Translations under genes and position numbers: made by a program
In this document: in pieces, positions 21,289-30,014 of the stretch
Numbering within the stretch: position 1 is the first letter of the stretch
Layout: each line of letters starts with the position of its first letter
Assembly (NCBI GenBank): GCA_016713665.1
Contig: JADJOR010000002.1
Coordinates: 1-64,000 of the forward strand
Direction: 5' to 3'
Length of the DNA: 64,000 nucleotides
Source of the DNA: Deltaproteobacteria bacterium
GTDB lineage: Bacteria; Myxococcota_A; UBA9160; UBA4427
The notes under the pieces: generated by a model
Database searches by the model: none
Told to the model about the DNA's origin: nothing
What the model saw: only the letters and a program-made list of their open reading frames with translations

Positions 21289-21804
21289 TCAGGTCTCGTC
21301 TTCCGATCGATTCGCCTCGAAAGCGGTCAGGAACGCCCGGTCCTTGGGCCGGCCGCTGGCCGCCTTGGACTCGAGCAGCTTCTCGAGTCGTCCGACCCGG
21401 ACGGGCGTTCCCGAGACGTCGAACGGGGCGGCATCCTCGGCCAGGCCAGCGTAGTCGAATCCCGAGATCGAGGTCAGGAGGTCGATCTGGCCCGCCTCGG
21501 AATGGATCGCCGAGACGTTCGCGCCCCGTTCGATGACGCGGCGGAGGATGGTTTCGTCGTCGAGGTCGAGAAAGGGCTCCCCGCCCGCTTCGAACGCATA
21601 ACCCAGCTCGGAGAGGATCCGGAGCGCCCGCCGCAGATTCGCGACCGTCGGAGCGAGCAGGGCGTCGAGATCGAGGGTCGCGTAGGCCTGGGCCGGGGTC
21701 CGGGCGTAGAAGTTGATCCCGCCGACGCCGACGACGACGAGCTGCACGCCGCCGCTCGCGAGCGCGGCGAGAGCTCGGGCGAAGCCACTAACGTGTCGGG
21801 ACAC
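21289..21804 (-). CDS. Nucleotidyltransferase-fold protein (toxin-like, DUF6036/AbiEii-type)
   Basis: A 171-residue protein with a minimal nucleotidyltransferase look: GGVQLVVVGVGGINFYAR, then ATLDLDALLAP with the Asp-x-Asp pair that binds metal, NLRRALRILSELGYAFEAGG, a third acidic strand QIDLLTSI, and a C-terminal LEKLLESKAASGRPKDRAFL. The KxxxGRxKD ending is typical of standalone antitoxin/toxin-type nucleotidyltransferases. GTG 21804 overlaps by 17 bases the end of a 50-residue ORF, suggesting a coupled two-gene module. It may nucleotidylate RNA or protein (inference). The pair sits inside an acyl-CoA dehydrogenase gene string. Confidence 0.65.
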   Translation of the reverse strand: MSRHVSGFARALAALASGGVQLVVVGVGGINFYARTPAQAYATLDLDALLAPTVANLRRALRILSELGYAFEAGGEPFLDLDDETILRRVIERGANVSAIHSEAGQIDLLTSISGFDYAGLAEDAAPFDVSGTPVRVGRLEKLLESKAASGRPKDRAFLTAFEANRSEDET

Positions 21805-21940
21805 GATTCGCCCGCCGGATCTCGCGCTCGAACTGGAGCTGGTTCCACATTGCGTTCAACACCCAGGTCTTGTCCGACCCGGGTCGATTCCAGGGCTGGC
21901 TCTCGATCCGTCGCGCGAGCTCGATCAGGCGATCCGTCAT
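21788..21940 (-). CDS. 50-residue small protein paired with the nucleotidyltransferase
   Basis: A short open frame starting MTDRLIELARRIESQPWNRP and ending REIRRANRVPTR. GGAGG lies 7 bases upstream of ATG 21940, a strong ribosome-binding site. Its stop falls inside the nucleotidyltransferase start (17-base overlap). It is predicted helical, Trp- and Arg-rich, with no family recognised. Size and coupling fit an antitoxin or accessory subunit of the downstream protein (inference). It lies 19 bp after the stop of the upstream acyl-CoA dehydrogenase. Confidence 0.55.
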   Translation of the reverse strand: MTDRLIELARRIESQPWNRPGSDKTWVLNAMWNQLQFEREIRRANRVPTR

Positions 21941-21959
21941 GGGTTGCCTCCGAGGCTCC

Positions 21960-23069
21960 TCAAACCAGCGCCAGGGCTTCGTAGCTCGCGAGGCCGGCGA
22001 GATTGCGCAGGCTCATCTCCGGGAGATAGTCGCGGATGTAGCCGTGGCCCCCGAAGACCTGGACGGCGGAGTCCGCGACCACGAGCGCGACGCGGGCCGT
22101 CTGATCCTGGGCGAGTCGGACTTGCCGCGCGGCCTCCGCGCCGGCGTCGAGCGCCGCCGCGGCCTCCCAGACGAGCAGCCGCGCGCCGTCGATCTCGATG
22201 GCCATGTCGGCGAGCTTGAAGGCGATCGCCTGCCGCGTCGCGATCGGCTGGCCGAAGGTCTCGCGTTGTCTCGCGTAGTCGCGCGCGACCTCGAAGGCCG
22301 CGCGGGCCGCACCGAGGGCGGTCGCGGCGATCGCGATGCGACCGCGATCGATCAGCCGACGCAGGTCTGCGTCGCTCGCCGCGAGTCGCGATTCGGCGGG
22401 GACGCGCACGCCCTCGAGCACGAGCTCGGCGGTCGGCAGCCCGCAGAGCCCCATGTTCTGCTCCGGCTCGGCGCGCAGCCCGGCGGCGTCGCGCTCGACG
22501 ACGAACGCCGCGAGCGGGCCGGCGGCCCCGGAACCGGTCCCTTCGCTCTCGCAGGCGATCACGACGACGTGCCGCCCGCCGGCGAGCCAGGGCACGTGGC
22601 ATTTGAGGCCGTCGATCCGATAGGCGTCGCCGTCGCGCCGAGCCGTCGTCTTCGGATGGAAGACGTCGAAGTCGAAGCGCGGCTCGACCAGGGCCAGCGA
22701 TCCCGGCACGAAGCTCGGCCCGAGCAGTCCGGGCAGCACCCGCCGGCGGAGCGACTCGGCGCCGTGGTCTGCGACCGGGAATCCGACGAGACCAGGCGAA
22801 AGAATCGCGAGAGCGAGGGCCATGTCCCCCCAGCCGAGCTCCTCGGCGATGAGCGCGCCGGTCAGCGCCGAGCGCGCGCCGCCCCCGCCCATGGCCTCGG
22901 GCAGCCCGTTCGCGACGAGGCCGAGCTCGTGGGCCGCCGCGAGCAGCGCCTGCGGCGGCACACCCGACTCGTCCGTCTCGCGGCTGCGCGGGCGGATCTC
23001 GTTCTCGGCGAACTGGTGCACGGTCTCGATGATGAGCGCCTGCTCTTCGCTCGGCTCGAAATCGATCAT
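21960..23069 (-). CDS. Acyl-CoA dehydrogenase (second paralogue)
   Basis: A 369-residue FAD enzyme of the acyl-CoA dehydrogenase family. The N-terminal helices (FEPSEEQALIIETVHQFAEN), the PEAMGGGGARSALTGALIAEE segment, LKCHVPWLAGG in the middle domain, and RQRETFGQPIATRQAIAFKLADM with GGHGYIRDYLPEMSLRNLAG at the C-terminus are all in place. The typical YxGT glutamate motif is not seen, as in divergent members acting on branched or steroid CoA esters. The start at ATG 23069 has GGAG 8 bases upstream. It leads a minus-strand series that continues to the Trm112 gene, and is divergent from the act operon. Confidence 0.9.
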   Translation of the reverse strand: MIDFEPSEEQALIIETVHQFAENEIRPRSRETDESGVPPQALLAAAHELGLVANGLPEAMGGGGARSALTGALIAEELGWGDMALALAILSPGLVGFPVADHGAESLRRRVLPGLLGPSFVPGSLALVEPRFDFDVFHPKTTARRDGDAYRIDGLKCHVPWLAGGRHVVVIACESEGTGSGAAGPLAAFVVERDAAGLRAEPEQNMGLCGLPTAELVLEGVRVPAESRLAASDADLRRLIDRGRIAIAATALGAARAAFEVARDYARQRETFGQPIATRQAIAFKLADMAIEIDGARLLVWEAAAALDAGAEAARQVRLAQDQTARVALVVADSAVQVFGGHGYIRDYLPEMSLRNLAGLASYEALALV

Positions 23070-23447
23070 GGAAAAACTCCGGGGCGGCCGCGATCGCGGC
23101 GGACGACGCGCGGCCAATGCACGCGACTCGCTTCGATCGGGCGCGGGCGTGCGCGATGCTCGTCGGCGAGCGTATCAAGTGGGCAGCCGACCCGCCTCGA
23201 CCTCGACGAGCAACGTCCGACCATCCGGCCCGCACCGGAATCCGACTCGGGGTCTCGCCTGCAACCATTCGCTGCGCGCTCGTCGTTTGCTCGGCCATAT
23301 ACTCCGCGCCGAACCACCTCCCGCGCCGAATCGAACCTGCTCGTTCGACACGATCCGACCCGGGAGTCCACGCAACGCGCGCATTTCGCTCGGCGATCCA
23401 ACGAACGCCGGAGCGAGTGTCGTGTGCCGAGAGGCCGCGTCTCGCTT
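23070..23447. promoter_or_regulatory. Divergent intergenic region upstream of actA and the acyl-CoA dehydrogenase
   Basis: These 378 bases separate two divergent operons and hold no supported gene. The only promoter-like element noticed is TATACT at 23298-23303 on the plus strand, without a convincing -35 box, about 145 bases before actA. Promoters for both operons must lie here, but I cannot place them firmly. Confidence 0.35.
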
Positions 23448-24296
23448 ATGCCCGGATACAAGCCCGGAAACACGCCCGGTACCCAGTCCGAACGGAACGC
23501 CGATCGATCCACCCCGGGTCGGCAGCCGAGCCCGGCCGCGACTCGCTCGCGAGTTCCGGCGTCGAAGAGCTCCTGGCTCGCGGTCGTCGCCGCGGCCGCG
23601 CTCGCGTCGGTCTTCGTCTTCTGGTCGGGCTGGCCGACGCCGGGCGAGGGGACGGCGACCGCGTCGGGGAGCAACGTCCAGGTCGCGACCGGCGTGTGCG
23701 ACGCCCACCGCCTGAAGGCGCTCAAGGCCAACGATCCCTCGATCGAGATCGAGATCCCGGCCGAGTTCGACAAGCAGTTCCCGTCGGCCTCCGCCTGTCA
23801 GTCGGCCGTCGACGCCTGGGACCCGACCGCGCCCGGCCCGAAGCAGCCGATCCCCTTCAGCCACAAGCACCACGCCGGGCAGTTCAAGATCGAGTGCCTC
23901 TATTGCCATGCCGCCACGGACAAGTCCTCGGCGGCCGGCGTGCCCTCCGTCGAGCTCTGCATGGGCTGCCACGCGCAGTTCCCGACCGAGTACGACGAGA
24001 TCGAGGGCATCCGGATCCTGAAGCAGCACTGGGAAGAGAAGAAGCCGATCGAGTGGGTCCAGATCCACCGCCTCCCGGAGCACGTCCAGTTCCGCCACAA
24101 CCGCCACGTCCAGGCGGGGGTCGCGTGCCAGACCTGCCACGGCCCGGTCGAGCAGATCGACAAGCTTCATCTCGTTCCGGACACGAAGATGGGATACCTC
24201 GTGCCGGTCGCGAAGCTCGAAATGGGCTGGTGCATCAGCTGCCATCGACAGAATCATCAGCAGGCGTCGCAGGACTGCCTGAAGTGCCACTACTAG
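23448..24296 (+). CDS. actA: Alternative Complex III subunit A, pentaheme cytochrome c
   Basis: A 282-residue membrane-anchored multiheme cytochrome. After one transmembrane anchor (about residues 45-66) come five CxxCH heme sites: CLYCH near 150, CMGCH near 171, CQTCH near 227, CISCH near 262 and CLKCH near 277, the last just before the stop. This is the ActA pattern. The subunit relays electrons from the iron-sulfur subunit ActB to the ActE cytochrome or an acceptor in the periplasm. The ATG at 23448 has only a weak ribosome-binding site. The region before the anchor is Arg/Pro/Ser-rich. First gene of actABCDEF. Confidence 0.9.
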   Translation: MPGYKPGNTPGTQSERNADRSTPGRQPSPAATRSRVPASKSSWLAVVAAAALASVFVFWSGWPTPGEGTATASGSNVQVATGVCDAHRLKALKANDPSIEIEIPAEFDKQFPSASACQSAVDAWDPTAPGPKQPIPFSHKHHAGQFKIECLYCHAATDKSSAAGVPSVELCMGCHAQFPTEYDEIEGIRILKQHWEEKKPIEWVQIHRLPEHVQFRHNRHVQAGVACQTCHGPVEQIDKLHLVPDTKMGYLVPVAKLEMGWCISCHRQNHQQASQDCLKCHY

Positions 24297-24337
24297 GGAC
24301 TACTCCTAGTCACTCTTCCTAGGAGCCAGGGGTCTGC

Positions 24338-27300
24338 ATGTCCGAGCTCGATCGTCGTGAGTTCCTGAAGATCGTCGGTCTCTCCGCGGGTGCCGCCGCC
24401 GCTGCTGGCTGCAGCGATCCCGCCGAGAAGCTGATTCCGTACGTGATCCAGCCCGAGACGATCACGCCGGGCATTTCCGTCGACTACGCCTCGACCTGTC
24501 TCGAGTGCTCGTCGGGCTGCGGTCTCCACGTGAAGACCCGCGAAGGCCGCCCGATCAAGCTCGAGGGCAATCCCGAGCATCCGATCAACCGCGGCCGGCT
24601 CTGCGCCCGCGGTCAGGCGAGCCTCGGTCGGACCTATCATCCCGACCGCATCGCCGGCCCGGCGACGCGCAGCAGCGACGGCACGCTGCAGCCGATCAGC
24701 TGGGACGACGCGAAGGGCAAGCTCGCGGCGAAGCTCGGCAGCGATGCCGGCAAGACCTGGATCCTCGGCGGTCCCGTCGGCCCCTCCCTCGACGGACTGC
24801 TCGACCAGATCGTCGCCGCGACCGGCATCGCCGGCCGACTGACCTACGAAGCCTTCGGCGACCACGCGCTCCTCGACGCGAGCCAGCAGCTCTTCGGGGC
24901 CTACGCCGCGCCGATCTTCGACCTGAGCGGTGCGGACCTGGTCCTCGACTTCGGCTCCGACTTCCTCGACACCGGCCGCTCGCCGGTCGAGCACGCGCGC
25001 CAGCTCTCCGAGGGCCGTGACGTCGCGGCGAAGGCCGACGGCGGCGCCCGCGTCATCGCGATCGGGCCGCGCCAGAACCTGACGGCCTCGAACGCCGACC
25101 TCTGGGTCACGATCCGGCCGGGCAGCGAGGGCGTCCTCGCCCTCGCCCTCGCGCAGGCGGTGGCCAACGCCAGGGGCAATGCGGTCGTCGCGGCGGCGGC
25201 GGCCGGGGCCAGCAAGAACGCGGCGATCGAGGCGTCCGGCATCGATGCCGCGCTCTTCGACAAGCTCGTCGGCAAGCTCTCGAGCGCGGCGCGCGCGGTC
25301 GCCTTCCCGCCGTCGGTGGCGGCGGCGACGACCGCCGGGCGCAGCGATGCGGCGGCGGTGCTGCTGCTCAACGCGGCGGTCGGTGCGATCGGGACGACGG
25401 TCCGGTATCCCGCGGTCGACGCGAAGCGGACGGCGAGCCTCGCCGACGTGAAGGCGCTCGTCGGGAAGATGAACGCGGGCCAGGTCGACTGCCTGCTGAT
25501 CCACGACCTGAACCCCGTCTACTCCCTGCCTGCGTCCCTCGGCTTCAAGGATGCGCTCGCGAAGGTCGGCCTCGTGGTGGCCTTCGCGCCGCTCGCCGAC
25601 GAGACGACGGAGAAGGCGAACCTGCTCCTGCCGGACCACACGCCGGCGGAGTCCTGGGGCGACGCGAGCCCGCGGCCCGGGGTGCGCTCGCTGGTCCAGC
25701 CGACGATCCGGCCGCTCTTCGATACCCAGGCGATGGCGGACACGCTGCTCGCGGCGGCCCAGGCGGTCGGCGGCGAGGCGGCGGCGGCGCTGCCCGCCGG
25801 CAGCTGGAAGAGCGTGTTGCAGGCCAACTGGTCGGGCACGAGCTGGCGCCACGCGCTCGCGCGCGGCGGCGAGTTCGGAGAGACGGCGACGCGCGGGGTC
25901 GCGCTGGTCGAGGGGCTGGGCGGCGTCCAGGCCTCGGCGCCGAAGCTCGCGGGCTCGGGCGACTTCACGCTGATCGCGTTCCCGCATTCCTTCCATGGCG
26001 ACGGCCGCGGCGCGGCGCTGCCCTGGATGCAGGAGATCCCCGACCCGGTCACGAAGATCTCGTGGAACTCCTGGGCCGAGCTCTCGCACGGCAAGGCGGC
26101 CGAGCTCGGCGTGACCTTCGGCGACGTCGTGACGATCGCGACCGAGTCGGGCTCGATCGACGTCTCGGTCTTTCCCCGCGGCGGCATCCCCGACGACGTG
26201 GTCGCGCTCCCGATCGGCCAGGGTCATACGGTCGGTCATTATGCGTCGATGGCGGGCGACGAGCAGTCGCAGCCCGGCGTGGCGCGCGGCGTGAACCTCG
26301 CCGACGTGCTGCCGGTCGCGACGGACGAGGCGGGCGGCCAGGCCTTCCTCTCGACGAAGGCGACGGTCACGAAGACCGGTCGCTTCCGCCGCCTCGCTCT
26401 GTCTCAGTGGACCGACAACCAGCGCAAGCGCGGCCTCGCGCCCGAGGTCTCGCTCTACGACCTGGCCTCTTCTGGCGGTCAGGAGGCAGGCGGCATGGCC
26501 CACTTCCTCGCGGCTTCGCCGGCCTCGGCCGAGGAGCACGCGGCGGAAGGCGGCGAGCATGCCGAGGGTGGGGAGCACGCCGAGGGCGGTCACCACTTCT
26601 CCGGCCCGCCCTTCGAGTACGACCCGGGCAACGACGCCGATCCCGATCAGCCCTATCGCTGGGGCATGACGATCGACAACGACAAGTGCACCGGCTGCTC
26701 CGCCTGCATCGCCGCCTGCTACGTCGAGAACAACGTCTCGATCGTCGGCGAGCAGCAGGCGATCAAGCACCGCGAGATGACCTGGCTCCGGATCGAGCGC
26801 TACGTCGGCGACGGCGACGACGATGCGTCGCTCGACTCCGAGCGCCGACCGATTCCCCGCGGCGAGCGCCTCGGCGAGAACAAGGTCCGCCATCTGCCGA
26901 TGCTCTGTCAGCATTGCGGCGCGGCGCCCTGCGAAGCGGTCTGCCCGGTCATCGCGACGTACCACAACGACGAAGGCATCAACGGCATGGTGTACAACCG
27001 CTGCGTCGGCACGCGGTACTGCGCCAACAACTGCACCTACAAGGTCCGCCGCTTCAACTATTTCGATTATGGGCGCAAGAACTGGCCGGGCCTGCTCGGC
27101 CTCATGCTGAACCCGGACGTGACGGTCCGTGGCCAGGGCGTGATGGAGAAGTGCTCGTTCTGCGTCCAGCGGATCGAGGCGGCCCGCCAGCCGGTCAAGG
27201 ACGTGGGCAAGCCGATCCCGGACGGGGCGGTCAAGACCGCCTGTCAGCAGTCGTGCCCGTCCGACGCGATCAGCTTCGGCAACGTCCGCGACAAGGCGAG

Positions 27301-27415
27301 CGCGCCCGTGAAGCGTGCCGAAGCCGCCAAGAGTCGCGCGTACGCCGCGCTCCAGGTCCTGAATACCCGATCCGCCGTGACCTACCTCGCGAAGGTCCGG
27401 CGCGAAGAGAGCTGA
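24338..27415 (+). CDS. actB: Alternative Complex III subunit B, molybdopterin-like/iron-sulfur fusion
   Basis: A 1025-residue periplasmic subunit of quinol:cytochrome c oxidoreductase. It opens with a twin-arginine signal (DRREFLKIVGLSAG) followed by AAAGC, so it may be lipid-anchored. Residues to about 740 form a molybdoenzyme-like domain that in ActB lacks the cofactor, with the cluster set CLECSSGCGLHVK and CARG. A His/Glu-rich linker (HAEGGEHAEGG) leads to a ferredoxin-like part with CTGCSACIAAC, CQHCGAAPCEAVCP, CVGTRYCANNC and CSFC for several Fe-S clusters. The fused B1-B2 arrangement is the common one in proteobacterial-type operons. Confidence 0.93.
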   Translation: MSELDRREFLKIVGLSAGAAAAAGCSDPAEKLIPYVIQPETITPGISVDYASTCLECSSGCGLHVKTREGRPIKLEGNPEHPINRGRLCARGQASLGRTYHPDRIAGPATRSSDGTLQPISWDDAKGKLAAKLGSDAGKTWILGGPVGPSLDGLLDQIVAATGIAGRLTYEAFGDHALLDASQQLFGAYAAPIFDLSGADLVLDFGSDFLDTGRSPVEHARQLSEGRDVAAKADGGARVIAIGPRQNLTASNADLWVTIRPGSEGVLALALAQAVANARGNAVVAAAAAGASKNAAIEASGIDAALFDKLVGKLSSAARAVAFPPSVAAATTAGRSDAAAVLLLNAAVGAIGTTVRYPAVDAKRTASLADVKALVGKMNAGQVDCLLIHDLNPVYSLPASLGFKDALAKVGLVVAFAPLADETTEKANLLLPDHTPAESWGDASPRPGVRSLVQPTIRPLFDTQAMADTLLAAAQAVGGEAAAALPAGSWKSVLQANWSGTSWRHALARGGEFGETATRGVALVEGLGGVQASAPKLAGSGDFTLIAFPHSFHGDGRGAALPWMQEIPDPVTKISWNSWAELSHGKAAELGVTFGDVVTIATESGSIDVSVFPRGGIPDDVVALPIGQGHTVGHYASMAGDEQSQPGVARGVNLADVLPVATDEAGGQAFLSTKATVTKTGRFRRLALSQWTDNQRKRGLAPEVSLYDLASSGGQEAGGMAHFLAASPASAEEHAAEGGEHAEGGEHAEGGHHFSGPPFEYDPGNDADPDQPYRWGMTIDNDKCTGCSACIAACYVENNVSIVGEQQAIKHREMTWLRIERYVGDGDDDASLDSERRPIPRGERLGENKVRHLPMLCQHCGAAPCEAVCPVIATYHNDEGINGMVYNRCVGTRYCANNCTYKVRRFNYFDYGRKNWPGLLGLMLNPDVTVRGQGVMEKCSFCVQRIEAARQPVKDVGKPIPDGAVKTACQQSCPSDAISFGNVRDKASAPVKRAEAAKSRAYAALQVLNTRSAVTYLAKVRREES

Positions 27416-27428
27416 GGGAGTCCACTCC

Positions 27429-28823
27429 ATGGCACCGCCTCCCGCGACCGCTGTCGCTGATGCGATGAACCCGCCGGCCCGACCCCGGGACTCGCAGGCC
27501 AACATCGACATCATGGCCGTCACCAAGGGCTTTCACTGGCCCTGGCTGATCGCCCTGTTGTTCGCGCTGGCCGGGGTCGGCCTGGCCGCCGCCACGCTCG
27601 CCTGGCAGACCTACGAAGGCCTCGGCGTCGCGGGCTATCAGGCCCCCGTCTTCTGGGGCGTCTACATCATCACGTTCGTCTTCTGGATCGGCATCGGCCA
27701 CGCCGGGACGCTCATCTCCGCCATCCTCTTCCTGTTCCGCGCGAAGTGGCGCAACGCCATCAACCGCGGCGCCGAGACGATGACGGTCTTCGCGGTGCTC
27801 ACGGCCGCGCTCTTCCCGTTGATCCACATCGGCCGCCTCTGGAAGTTCTACTTCCTGCTCCCGTACCCGAACCAGCGCTACCTCTGGGTCAACTTCAAGA
27901 GCCCGCTGCTCTGGGACGTGTTCGCGGTCAACACGTATCTGACGATCTCGGTGCTCTTCTTCCTGGTCGGTCTGATCCCCGACATCGCGATCGCCCGCGA
28001 CCGCGCCGTCGGCTGGAAGAAGGTCGTCTACACGATCCTCTCCGCCGGCTGGCAGGGAACGGGGCAGCAGTGGAAGGCGCATAGCCGGGCGGTGCTCCAC
28101 CTCTCGGGTCTCGCGACGCCGCTCGTGCTCTCGGTCCACTCGATCGTCTCCTGGGACTTCGCCATGTCGATCGTCCCGGGCTGGCACGCGACGATCTTCG
28201 CGCCCTACTTCGTGGCCGGCGCCATCTTCGGCGGCTTCGCGATGGTGGTCGTCGTGATGGTCCCGGTCCGCCGGATCTTCCGCCTCGAGCCCTACATCAC
28301 CGACTACCACTTCGAGAACATGTCGAGGTTCATCCTCTTCACGTCCTTGATCTGCGGCTACGCCTACGGGGCGGAGTACTTCATCGCCTGGTACTCGGCG
28401 GTCGAGTTCGAGCAGACCTCGTTCTACCAGCGCGCCTTCGGACCCTATTGGTTCTCCACGTGGTGCATGATCATCTTCAACGTCGTCATGCCGCAGCTCC
28501 TCTGGATCAAGAAGCTCCGCACGAACATCCCCTTCCTGTTCGTGCTCTGCTTCTTCATCAACCTCGGCATGTGGTTCGAGCGGTACGTCATCATCATCAC
28601 GTCGCTCTCCCGCGAGTACATCCCGGCCGCCTGGGGTCTCTACATCCCGAGCCTCGTCGAGATGATCGTGCTGACCGGAAGCTTCTGCTGGTTCAGCATG
28701 TTCTTCCTGCTCTACCTCAAGATGTTCCCGATCATCGCCATCTCGGAGGTCAAGGAGCTCGACATCCACGCCCGCGACCATGCCCGAGATCACGCGGCCC
28801 ACGCCTCCGGAGGTGCCCACTGA
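27429..28823 (+). CDS. actC: Alternative Complex III subunit C, NrfD-like quinol-binding membrane protein
   Basis: A 464-residue integral membrane protein with about ten transmembrane helices, of the NrfD/PsrC family. Landmarks are GFHWPWLIALLFALAGVG, VFWGVYIITFVFWIGIGHAG, LWVNFKSPLLWDVFAVNTYL and VLSVHSIVSWDFAMSIVPGW. It holds the quinol oxidation site together with ActF. The end is His/Asp-rich (HARDHARDHAAHASGGAH). Its TGA overlaps the ATG of actD (TGATG), consistent with tight coupling. Confidence 0.93.
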   Translation: MAPPPATAVADAMNPPARPRDSQANIDIMAVTKGFHWPWLIALLFALAGVGLAAATLAWQTYEGLGVAGYQAPVFWGVYIITFVFWIGIGHAGTLISAILFLFRAKWRNAINRGAETMTVFAVLTAALFPLIHIGRLWKFYFLLPYPNQRYLWVNFKSPLLWDVFAVNTYLTISVLFFLVGLIPDIAIARDRAVGWKKVVYTILSAGWQGTGQQWKAHSRAVLHLSGLATPLVLSVHSIVSWDFAMSIVPGWHATIFAPYFVAGAIFGGFAMVVVVMVPVRRIFRLEPYITDYHFENMSRFILFTSLICGYAYGAEYFIAWYSAVEFEQTSFYQRAFGPYWFSTWCMIIFNVVMPQLLWIKKLRTNIPFLFVLCFFINLGMWFERYVIIITSLSREYIPAAWGLYIPSLVEMIVLTGSFCWFSMFFLLYLKMFPIIAISEVKELDIHARDHARDHAAHASGGAH

Positions 28824-29329
28824 TGGCCGAGCTCGTCAGTGTCTACGAATTTCCGTCCGACGTCGCGACGGTCGTGCGAAAGCTGAAGGCCCGCGGCTTC
28901 ACCGATCTGACGACCTACTCCCCCGCGCCGTTCGAGGAGATCGAGATGGCCGAGGATCCGCGGCCGTCGAAGGTCCGTGCGTTCCACCTGATCGGCTCGC
29001 TGGTGGGTGTCGTGGTCGGCTTCGGCATCCAGATCTGGATGTCGATGGACTGGCCGATCAAGATCGCCGGCAAGAACATCGCCGCGATCCCGCCCATGTG
29101 GATCATCGGCTTCGAGCTCCAGACCCTCTTCGGCGGCATCCTGGTCGTCGCCGGTCTCGCGATCCTCGCCGGACTCTATCCGCGGCCCCTCGACCGCCAC
29201 TACAGCCCGCGATTCTCCGCCGAGGAGTTCGGGGTCGTCGTGCGCTGCGAAGACCGCGACGCCGCCGAGGTCGAGAGCCTGATGCGCGGACACAATGCGA
29301 AGGAGGTCAAGCGTGCCGAGGTCCACTGA
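28823..29329 (+). CDS. actD: Alternative Complex III subunit D (DUF3341)
   Basis: A 168-residue DUF3341 membrane protein with the N-terminal VYEFPSDVATVVRKLKARGF domain, TTYSPAPFEEIE, then two transmembrane helices (GSLVGVVVGFGIQIWMSMDW and FGGILVVAGLAILAGL) and a conserved RCEDRDAAEVE end. It is structural in Act complexes. Start chosen at the TGATG overlap with actC, with GGAGGTG about 8 bases upstream. Confidence 0.9.
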   Translation: MAELVSVYEFPSDVATVVRKLKARGFTDLTTYSPAPFEEIEMAEDPRPSKVRAFHLIGSLVGVVVGFGIQIWMSMDWPIKIAGKNIAAIPPMWIIGFELQTLFGGILVVAGLAILAGLYPRPLDRHYSPRFSAEEFGVVVRCEDRDAAEVESLMRGHNAKEVKRAEVH

Positions 29330-30014
29330 CATCATGATGTCGGGGAGCGCGTCGCAGAGCACGTCGGTCGCGACGACGCGTCGGGCTCCCCGAGCGTTGA
29401 TGGCCGCCCTCCTGCTGACCGTCGCGACGCTGCCCGGCTGCTGGGAGCAGGTCTCGGTCGAGTGGTTCCCGCAGATGAAGCGGCAGCTCGCGGTGCAGGC
29501 CTTCGAGACCCTCGAGTCGGTTCCGTCGATGACCCGCGTCGAGGCGCTGACCCCGCCCGACGGCACGGTCGCGGTCGGCTGGGCCGATGTCGCCGAGCCG
29601 GCGGATCTGGCGGTCGACGCCCAGGAGGCGCTCGCGAACCCGCGCAAGCCGACCCTCGAGTCCCTCGCCAACGGCAAGAAGATCTTCGACGTGACCTGCA
29701 AGACCTGCCACGGGGCGACCGGCGGCGGAGACGGCACGGTCGCGGCGCCGAACGGCCCGATCGCAGGCGTGCTCCCGATCGGTCCCGGCCCGCTCGGTTT
29801 CAGCCTCGCGACCGGCCTCACCGACGGCCACATCTACACCACGATCTCCCTCGGTCGCGGCCGCATGCCGAGCTACCGCCGGATCGCGCCGTCGGATCGC
29901 TGGGACGTCGTCAACTACATCCGTGAGCTGAACGGTCAGCTGGCCCAGCAGACCGCCAGCGCGGCGCCGGCCCAGCCGGCCACTCTTACGGCCACAGGAG
30001 GTGCAGCCCAGTGA
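29313..30014 (+). CDS. actE: Alternative Complex III subunit E, monoheme cytochrome c lipoprotein
   Basis: A 233-residue lipoprotein. A lipobox TLPGC puts the lipid-modified cysteine at about residue 43. A cytochrome c domain with CKTCH at about residue 129 and axial Met in GRMPSY follows. It delivers electrons from the complex to a soluble or oxidase cytochrome. GTG 29313 is preferred because AGGAGG lies 6 bases upstream inside the end of actD; ATG 29295 is in frame but lacks such a site. The tail is Ala/Gln/Pro-rich. Confidence 0.9.
   Translation: MPRSTDIMMSGSASQSTSVATTRRAPRALMAALLLTVATLPGCWEQVSVEWFPQMKRQLAVQAFETLESVPSMTRVEALTPPDGTVAVGWADVAEPADLAVDAQEALANPRKPTLESLANGKKIFDVTCKTCHGATGGGDGTVAAPNGPIAGVLPIGPGPLGFSLATGLTDGHIYTTISLGRGRMPSYRRIAPSDRWDVVNYIRELNGQLAQQTASAAPAQPATLTATGGAAQ

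Noticed and set aside
23285..23310. A full sigma-70 promoter for actA
   Set aside because: TATACT is present but no acceptable -35 hexamer is found at a standard spacing; listed only as a weak element.
24293..27526. A 1077-codon minus-strand open frame opposite actB
   Set aside because: Composition is Arg/Asp/Leu-rich shadow sequence, with no domains, opposite a fully recognisable actB.
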